A DNA stretch of 64,000 bases from G942493375 sp942493375 (GTDB taxonomy: Bacteria > Armatimonadota > UBA5829), in contig OW818698.1 in assembly GCA_942493375.1 (NCBI GenBank), positions 2,790,001-2,854,000 of the forward strand, written 5' to 3'. Under the pieces are notes generated by a model. It saw only the letters and a program-made list of their open reading frames with translations, made no database searches and was not told the origin of the DNA. The translations under genes and the position numbers were made by a program. Shown piece by piece: positions 62,991 through 64,000 of this stretch (within the stretch, counting starts at the first letter, position 1; every line of letters starts with the position of its first letter).

Positions 62991-64000
62991 ATGGCGACAT
63001 ATAAAAACAGATCAGCTTTTGTAAAATCACCCTGGCAGTTTGAAATCAGGGAGCATGAGATATCGGGTCCCGGCCCCGGGCAGTTACTGGTGGAGATTGC
63101 AGCTTGTGCAGTCTGTGGAACGGATTTTCACACTGCTGACAGGACTGCAGATGATTGGCAGAACTTTGGGCATGAAGTCTCAGGAACAGTTCACGCGGTA
63201 GGTGAAGGGGTCACAGCTTTTGTTCCGGGTGACAGAGTAGCTATGGACAGCTCTGTTCCCTGTGGAAAGTGTGAGTTCTGTAAGCCTGCTCCTTTTGGTC
63301 GTGGACGGCCTGACCTCTGTGTAAGCTGCCTGACGTACTGGGCAAGTGAAACTATGGGATTCGGAGACTGGTTGTTAACACCGCAGGAATCTGCAGTAAA
63401 GGTGCCTGACTCTGTCCCTCTGGATGTTGCAAGCATGATCGAACCCATGGGCGTGTCCATCGACCTGGTTGAGACTGCTCAGATTAACAAGGGTGATCAC
63501 GTGCTGGTTATTGGACCTGGGCCATTAGGGCTGGGTGCAGTGTGCCTTGCTAAACTGGCAGGAGCTGGAAAGATAATGCTGGCCGGATTCTCCACATCGG
63601 TAGCCCGTATGAAAGCCGGAGTAGCTCTGGGTGCTGAGGAATTGATTGAAGTAGACAAAACTCCATTGAAAGACTATGATTTCGGCGCTAGAAGACCGGA
63701 TAAAATCCTGGTCACAGCTCCTCCGCCGCTACTTCCCCAGGCAATTGCAATCGCTGCTAATGGTGCAACAATAGCTTACATCGGGATTGCATACGGCCCC
63801 GGCGCTGTAATAGAGTTCGACGCTGACGATTTCCACTTCCGCAAGCTTCAGCTTCGCGCCTCGTTTGCATCACCCGGCACGCAGGCCTTGAAGGCTGCAA
63901 GACTGCTGGAAACTGTTCCGGAATTGGGTAAAGAGCTTATATCCCACCGGTTCAAACTAGAGGACATCGCCGAAGTCTTCAAGATGGCCCGCGATGACAA
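62991..64000 (+). CDS. zinc-dependent alcohol dehydrogenase, 3' truncated
   Basis: 336 codons before the window edge, so only the C-terminus is cut off. Medium-chain dehydrogenase: CAVCGTDFHT gives the catalytic zinc Cys and His, GHEVSG the second, and CGKCEFC with a fourth Cys the structural zinc. GPGPLGLG is the NAD(P)-binding motif. ATG at 62991 with GGAAGG upstream; an in-frame ATG at 62982 is also possible. Paired with the URO-D gene, it fits sugar or polyol oxidation. Confidence 0.88.
   Translation, partial: MATYKNRSAFVKSPWQFEIREHEISGPGPGQLLVEIAACAVCGTDFHTADRTADDWQNFGHEVSGTVHAVGEGVTAFVPGDRVAMDSSVPCGKCEFCKPAPFGRGRPDLCVSCLTYWASETMGFGDWLLTPQESAVKVPDSVPLDVASMIEPMGVSIDLVETAQINKGDHVLVIGPGPLGLGAVCLAKLAGAGKIMLAGFSTSVARMKAGVALGAEELIEVDKTPLKDYDFGARRPDKILVTAPPPLLPQAIAIAANGATIAYIGIAYGPGAVIEFDADDFHFRKLQLRASFASPGTQALKAARLLETVPELGKELISHRFKLEDIAEVFKMARDD

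Noticed and set aside
1..64000. Search for tRNA, rRNA, CRISPR arrays and insertion sequences
   Set aside because: No cloverleaf, rRNA segment, regular repeat-spacer array or transposase was recognised by eye. Short repeats are hairpins or periodic stretches without spacers of constant size.

Overview
The window is a moderate-GC bacterial chromosome segment with 52 protein-coding calls (one gene cut at each edge, one large gene counted as two halves) plus two gene remnants. No rRNA, tRNA, CRISPR array or intact insertion sequence was recognised. Typical bacterial housekeeping genes (lepA, lipA, folE/folK/folB, PPi-dependent phosphofructokinase, two-subunit iron-sulfur fumarase, PaaK-type CoA ligase) sit among many large secreted glycosidases, Gfo/Idh/MocA dehydrogenases and uroporphyrinogen-decarboxylase-like (URO-D) proteins. 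PPi-PFK, class I fumarase and radical SAM enzymes suggest an anaerobic or low-oxygen polysaccharide degrader. The mix of DUF4091, DUF4838, URO-D and Gfo/Idh genes recalls Armatimonadota or the Planctomycetota/Lentisphaerota side of the tree. That placement is an inference, not shown by a marker gene.

Layout. 1-4.5 kb: end of a glycosidase, two tandem cupins, a URO-D-like protein, a Gfo/Idh dehydrogenase and a secreted SGNH esterase, all on +, probably one sugar-utilisation cluster. 4.6-17.3 kb: mostly - strand. It holds a DUF4132 protein, an Mth938-like protein (+), an unknown secreted Cys-rich protein, a PaaK/ACT pair, a three-gene operon of ATP-grasp-like ligase, lysine-2,3-aminomutase-like radical SAM enzyme and glutaredoxin, a GNAT acetyltransferase (+), an ankyrin protein, PPi-PFK and a HEPN gene with a small partner. 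17.5-24.7 kb: a secreted DUF4838 protein divergent from lepA-lipA, a cyclic-phosphate-type receiver protein, and a fumarase operon led by an unusual gene. 24.9-32.4 kb: HEAT-repeat protein, unknown protein, DUF4091 glycosidase and a PAS-PAS-GGDEF-EAL protein. 32.9-35.1 kb: pterin/folate operon with a pteridine-reductase-like SDR. 35.2-38.1 kb: Gfo/Idh dehydrogenase, DUF1801 protein, a secreted unknown with a duplicated gene tail beside it, and an AbrB/MazE-type antitoxin followed by a truncated Doc-like toxin. 38.1-64 kb: second sugar locus with a URO-D-like protein, a glycosidase split by a frameshift, four more large secreted sugar-active proteins, a beta-propeller, an ornithine cyclodeaminase/proline racemase pair, TPR and DUF1444 proteins, three small membrane-associated proteins, a further URO-D protein and a zinc alcohol dehydrogenase running off the edge.

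Intergenic DNA is rich in short dispersed repeats: GATC-rich hairpins at gene ends, 10-base-period GGAC/TATA arrays, a long GCATTATTC palindrome, double-hairpin units and an AATTGACAATG inverted pair around the second cupin. Many sit where terminators would be expected. The best candidate for an undescribed system is the ATP-grasp/aminomutase/glutaredoxin operon at 10.0-12.6 kb. A structured RNA-like element lies in the divergent gap next to it.
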